The position numbers and the translations under genes are program-made. DNA of 64,000 nucleotides from an uncultured Rhodospirillales bacterium (lineage in GTDB: Bacteria > Pseudomonadota > Alphaproteobacteria > Acetobacterales > Acetobacteraceae), in the NCBI GenBank assembly GCA_903835235.1, contig CAILMF010000038.1:1-64000 (forward strand), written 5' to 3'. Every line of letters begins with the position of its first letter. The stretch's first letter is position 1. Below, piece by piece: positions 60,621 through 64,000 of this stretch. The notes beneath the pieces were generated by a model, which made no database searches, had not been told where the DNA came from, and saw only the letters and a list, made by a program, of their open reading frames with translations.

Positions 60621-61442
60621 TCAGTCGAACTTGTAGTTCCACTTCAGCCAGGCGGCGACGCCGCGGCCCATCACCCATTCAAGGTCCTGGCCGTGCAGCC
60701 AGGGCAGTTCCTCGGTGAAGAAGCTGATGCACTGGCGCCAGCTGATCGGCATGCGGGTGATGTCGGTGCCCCAGAAGAAGCGCTTTGGCCCGAAGCTATC
60801 AAAAATGCGGTGCAGCCCGTCCTGGATGTTGCGGAAGGGGTAGGGCTGGGTGGAGTAGTGCGGCGCGCCGGTGGCCTTCACCGCCACATTGGGCAGTCTT
60901 GCCAGCGCACACAGCTTGTCCAACTGGGCGAAGGCGGCGGCGTCCTGCCCGGTACGCACCAGGCCGCAATGGTCAAGCACCAGCTGCAGGCCGGGATGCG
61001 CCTCGGCGATGCGGCGGAAGTCGTCCAGGAACAGCCCGCCCATCATGGCGATGGTCAGCCCCTCGGCCTCGGCGGCGGGCCAGATCCAATCCAGCGTGCC
61101 ATCACGCAGCCAGGCCTGCTCATGCTCATGCAGCAGCGCCCAGCGCAGCCCCAGCATGCCCGGCTGGTTGCGCCAGCCCTTGATGCGCTCGCGCTGGGTC
61201 GGGTCGGTCGGCGGGAACTGGCCCATGACGGCGAAGCGCTGCGGGTAGCGCCAGGCCGCGGCCATCGCCATCTCGTTGGCCGCGGGGTCCCAGCCCAGCG
61301 GCGGGTGGATCAGCGCCGCATCCACCCCGGCGGCGTCCATGTCCCGCAGCGCCTCCTCGGCAGTGAAGGCGGCGACCTTGCGGTGCAGGCCCGAGGGCGA
61401 GCCCTTGGACCAGAGATGGATCTGCGCGTCGATGATCTTCAC
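60621..61442 (-). CDS. Amidohydrolase family protein (TIM barrel)
   Basis: 273 residues from the GTG at 61442, preceded by GAGGGAGC. An ATG at 61481 would overlap the previous gene by 26 bp and add residues not typical of the family. The start VKIIDAQIHLW carries the first metal histidine region of amidohydrolase_2 (PF04909). Further blocks are AGVDAALIHPP, LQLVLDHCGL (about 160) and FFWGTDITRM (about 232), the last holding the conserved aspartate. Relatives include 2-pyrone-4,6-dicarboxylate lactonase-like hydrolases and decarboxylases. The substrate cannot be told from sequence. It is cotranscribed with the LLM monooxygenase 13 bp upstream, so hydrolysis of an oxidised product is likely. 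Confidence 0.87.
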   Translation of the reverse strand: MKIIDAQIHLWSKGSPSGLHRKVAAFTAEEALRDMDAAGVDAALIHPPLGWDPAANEMAMAAAWRYPQRFAVMGQFPPTDPTQRERIKGWRNQPGMLGLRWALLHEHEQAWLRDGTLDWIWPAAEAEGLTIAMMGGLFLDDFRRIAEAHPGLQLVLDHCGLVRTGQDAAAFAQLDKLCALARLPNVAVKATGAPHYSTQPYPFRNIQDGLHRIFDSFGPKRFFWGTDITRMPISWRQCISFFTEELPWLHGQDLEWVMGRGVAAWLKWNYKFD

Positions 61443-61455
61443 GGCCGGTGCTCCC

Positions 61456-62610
61456 TCAACCCTGGCCGCTTTCCGCGGCATGCTTGTCGAACATCAGCTT
61501 GGCCGCCGAGGCGCGCTTTTCCGTCAGTTGGTCGCGGTGGTCGGTGCACCAGTCGAAGCTCTCCGCCCGGGCGCGATTGTCGCCGGAGAAATGCGGCATG
61601 ACGTAGCGGGCATAGAGCTCGAAGGAGCGCTTGGTCTGCTCGAAATCAGCCCAGTTGTGGGCCTGCTGCAGCATCACGCCGAAATCGCCCTGCTTGGCGT
61701 AGAGCCGCTCGATCAGCGCGATGGCGTCGTCCGGCGTGCCGATGACGCCGAACTTGTTGTCCACGAACCACTGCGCCGGGTCCACGCCCGCGGGGATGTT
61801 GTAGCGCAGCTGGTTGTTGTTCAGGTAGTCGATGTAGCGCGCCAGGCCGAAGCGGACGTTCTCGTAGGCCTTCTCGCGCGTCTCGGCGATGTGCATCGGC
61901 CCCACCAGGCGCAGCCGCGCCGGGTCCATCTTGCGGCCCTGTTTCGCCGCGATGTCGTTGGCGATTTGCCAGTTGGCCGCCAGCGCGTCGTAGCCGAAGG
62001 GGTTGGTGGCGGCGACGCAGATCATCGAGAGATCATACTTGCCGGCCAGCCGCCCACCGGATGGCGTGACCGAACTCACCACCGCCACTTCCGGATAGGG
62101 CTTGGTGTAGGGCGGCAGGTGGGCGCGGGCGTTGACGTAGGTGTACCAGTCGGTCTTCTCGGTGACGTATTCGCCGTTGAAGAAGCGCAGGATCACGTCC
62201 AGTGCCTCGGCCATGCGGTCGCGCTGGGTGTCGGGGTCGATGCCCAGCATCAGCGCGTCGGAGGCCAGTAGCCCCGGCCCGGCGCCGAACATGATGCGGC
62301 CCTTGGTCATGTGGTCCAACTGGATGATGCGGTTCGCGACCATCAGCGGGTTGTGGTAGGGCAGGGAGATGACGCCGGTGCCGAAGCGGATGTGCCGGGT
62401 ACGCTCCGCCGCCACCGCGATGAACAGCTCCGGCGAGCTGATGATCTCCCAGCCGGCCGAATGATGCTCGCCGATCCACGCCTCATGGAAGCCCAGCTTG
62501 TCCAGGTAGCACATCAGCTCCAGGTCGCGGTCCAGGCAGGCGGTGGGGTTTTCCTCCATCGGGTGGAAGGGCGGCAGGAAGATGCCGTGGCGCAGCGGAA
62601 TGCGGGACAT
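61456..62610 (-). CDS. LLM-class flavin-dependent monooxygenase
   Basis: 384 residues from the ATG at 62610, chosen because GGAGAG precedes it. The open frame runs on to 62799 but that part has no family features. The luciferase-like fold shows RHGIFLPPFHPMEENP at the start, HEAWIGEHHSAGWE, IRFGTGVISLPYHNP, the LDHMTKGRIMFGAGPG block, and a C-terminal helix rich in acidic residues. Members oxidise organic substrates with reduced flavin supplied by a reductase; the closest type by pattern is limonene monooxygenase-like, but substrate assignment is unsafe. It forms an operon with the amidohydrolase and the SnoaL and dehydrogenase remnants, suggesting a small catabolic pathway. Confidence 0.88.
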   Translation of the reverse strand: MSRIPLRHGIFLPPFHPMEENPTACLDRDLELMCYLDKLGFHEAWIGEHHSAGWEIISSPELFIAVAAERTRHIRFGTGVISLPYHNPLMVANRIIQLDHMTKGRIMFGAGPGLLASDALMLGIDPDTQRDRMAEALDVILRFFNGEYVTEKTDWYTYVNARAHLPPYTKPYPEVAVVSSVTPSGGRLAGKYDLSMICVAATNPFGYDALAANWQIANDIAAKQGRKMDPARLRLVGPMHIAETREKAYENVRFGLARYIDYLNNNQLRYNIPAGVDPAQWFVDNKFGVIGTPDDAIALIERLYAKQGDFGVMLQQAHNWADFEQTKRSFELYARYVMPHFSGDNRARAESFDWCTDHRDQLTEKRASAAKLMFDKHAAESGQG

Positions 62611-62825
62611 GGACGTTTCTCTCCGGATGTTTCCCGGCATGCGGCCGGGATGCCGGCACGCTGTCAAGTCAGCCCTCCAGCACGGCCTGGCGCGCCGCCG
62701 GGGTGGAAGCGCGGGCCGGGCCGAGGCGGCGATATCGTCGGTGCGGCAACGGCACAGTGCCTTGCCGACGGCCGCCTCGCGCTGGGCGGCGTTGTCCAAG
62801 CACTGGTGGCTTAGAGCCTTTTCAA

Positions 62826-62917
62826 GGCGAGCGGATACGCTCGCCGGCTCGGAAAATGCGACCCTACCAAAAGCTGGAGCCGTTTAACCGCGTGGGGTCG
62901 CGGTGAAACGGCTCCAG
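62826..62917. repeat. Compound palindromic element
   Basis: Two perfect inverted repeats lie side by side: GGCGAGCG-GATA-CGCTCGCC (62826-62845), and CTGGAGCCGTTT (62874-62885) facing AAACGGCTCCAG (62906-62917) across 20 nt. The arrangement is reminiscent of dispersed REP- or MITE-like units. It could also act as a terminator for the small ORF whose stop lies within it. Confidence 0.55.
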
Positions 62918-63219
62918 TCCATGTCGCGGAAGTCCGTGGGGTGCAGCTTCACCACGCGCCACAGCACGCCGCTCTCCAGCACATCTGCCAGCTCTACCGG
63001 CCACAACTGGCCATTGTGGTTGCGCGCGAGGTCTGACGCCACGCGCGGGGCGCGGATGATCCCGTCGCTGGTGTAGACCTGCGTGTTCGCACCACGTCGC
63101 CGACTATCGGGCAGGGCGCTGGTCCCGTGCGGTTCGTCGCAGCAGACGCAGCTGGTCGGCTCCCGCACGATCAGCAGGGTCACGCCATGCATCACATCCG
63201 GCTTCAGCGTGGGGGGCAT
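62884..63219 (-). CDS. Doubtful small ORF of unknown function
   Basis: 111 codons from the ATG at 63219 (MPPTLKPDVMHGVTLLIVRE) to the TAA at 62884. There are two cysteines in CVCC, and a tryptophan-containing C-terminal part that reads like real protein (LWPVELADVLESGVLWRVV). I recognise no family. The stop lies inside a palindromic repeat. The frame may be the surviving end of a longer decayed gene, since 63220-63480 also reads partly like coding sequence in another frame. Confidence 0.3.
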   Translation of the reverse strand: MPPTLKPDVMHGVTLLIVREPTSCVCCDEPHGTSALPDSRRRGANTQVYTSDGIIRAPRVASDLARNHNGQLWPVELADVLESGVLWRVVKLHPTDFRDMDWSRFTATPRG

Positions 63220-63601
63220 CCAGCTTCGCCTGCAACCACGGCAGGGCACGGCGCCGTGCACCAGTGCTGCCGGGGGCGGCATACGCCGATGCCTGCCCTG
63301 CATCCTCCTCGATCGGCACTCGGAACGCCTTGCTGATGGTGCCCGGACTACGCCGCCAACCCAGGGGCGCGGGTGGCACGCCCGGCTGGCCCTGCCTGAA
63401 CCGCGCACCGGCGTGCCCGGCGGAACAGCCAAGCTGTGGCGTAGCGGCAAGGCGGACTGGGTATCCGAACACAATCAGTGGTTGATCTCAGCGCATCTCA
63501 AATTCTCGTGATGAGACATGCGAAGACGAAACCATGTGATTCTTAGCATAGGCTAACGGCAACGGCGGCTTGTCCGCCCGCCCCTTGCCGAGGCTTGCGC
63601 C
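63220..63601. other. Intergenic stretch
   Basis: About 380 bp without a supported gene. The part from 63480 to 63555 is less G+C-rich and probably holds the promoter of the rightward gene at 63602. GAGG at about 63592 is a possible ribosome binding site. Confidence 0.4.
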
Positions 63602-64000
63602 ATGCTCGAAGACTACGTTCCCCAGCCCGTGCTGACCCTGTTCGGCAGCACCATCGCAGGCACCATCACCGGAATCAGCCCGCATGACTGGTGGGCCGAC
63701 AGCAACGGCCTGTTCCACACCGATACCGACCTTACCGCGGAATGGAAGGGGCTTTACCAGCAGTTGCTGGCCGGTACCGCACTGACCGCGATCCAGCACC
63801 TGGAAGCGAATGCCGAGGCGGTGTTCGAGAACACCAAGATCGCCACGCTCAGCGACGCCATCCAGGCGCGCGACCGGGAGGACGCCCAGCGCGAGTTCGA
63901 CGCCATTGCCGCGGCCATGACCAGGCTGGGCATGGACGGCACCCGCCCGCTGACGGTGCAGGACTACCTGGCCATCGGCCGCACCATACAGTCCGACGCG
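63602..64000 (+). CDS. Unknown protein, 5' part only
   Basis: An ATG at 63602 opens a frame of 133 codons that runs off the window. It starts MLEDYVPQPVLTLFGSTIAG and continues with an alpha-helical, charged stretch (AIQARDREDAQREFDAIAAA) and LTVQDYLAIGRTIQ. There is no signal peptide. The codon use and G+C at third positions are those of real genes of this region. I do not recognise the family. Whether it belongs to the island or to the flanking chromosome is open. Confidence 0.6.
   Translation, partial: MLEDYVPQPVLTLFGSTIAGTITGISPHDWWADSNGLFHTDTDLTAEWKGLYQQLLAGTALTAIQHLEANAEAVFENTKIATLSDAIQARDREDAQREFDAIAAAMTRLGMDGTRPLTVQDYLAIGRTIQSDA

Noticed and set aside
62611-62799. N-terminal extension of the LLM monooxygenase
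   Set aside because: The extra 63 codons are Arg/Cys-rich without family similarity, and GGAGAG lies just before the ATG at 62610.

Overview
The window is GC-rich DNA (mostly about 68-70% G+C). Its codon use, serine recombinases and IS3 relics suggest an alphaproteobacterium, probably Rhodospirillales or Acetobacteraceae. This is an inference; no ribosomal or housekeeping marker is present to settle it. It reads as an accretive genomic island. The left end is an initiator tRNA gene (44-120) whose 3' end overlaps the C-terminus of a broken serine recombinase. Two more recombinase relics lie at about 40.3-41.0 kb and 50.1-50.6 kb. The C-terminal coding end of each relic covers a degenerate copy of the same 12-bp tRNA 3'-end sequence. 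Decayed IS3-family elements lie inside or beside these joints.

Unit 1 (2.1-40.2 kb) is a single tight operon of six genes. The first encodes an approximately 10,175-residue LEPR-XLL protein with thousands of residues of beta-rich repeats, Calx-beta-like and RTX-like segments, and a C-terminal metzincin zinc motif. It is followed by a GAF-domain HlyD-type adaptor, a PqqD-like/M50 protease/HlyD-like membrane fusion, a SapC-family protein, a C-terminally truncated SecA-like ATPase and a second periplasmic adaptor. I read this as a candidate dedicated export and maturation route for the giant protein. No ABC transporter, outer-membrane channel or two-partner secretion barrel is present.

Unit 2 (41.7-49.6 kb) carries one 2,625-residue protein: GloVer repeats, about a dozen Ig-like modules, a low-GC segment of unlike codon use, and FG-GAP repeats. 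Unit 3 (50.7-60.1 kb) carries a 1,193-residue RTX protein and a 1,675-residue secreted nuclease with lamin-tail-like, Calx-beta, exonuclease/endonuclease/phosphatase (EEP), Ig-like and RTX domains. It ends in a strong terminator at 60.1 kb.

Right of 60.14 kb the older chromosome seems to resume on the minus strand. It holds an LLM flavin monooxygenase and an amidohydrolase in an operon, then remnants of a SnoaL-like gene and a zinc alcohol dehydrogenase cut off exactly beside the nuclease terminator. The last kilobase has a palindromic repeat, a doubtful small ORF and the start of an unknown gene running off the window. The common theme of the cargo is very large surface or secreted proteins.
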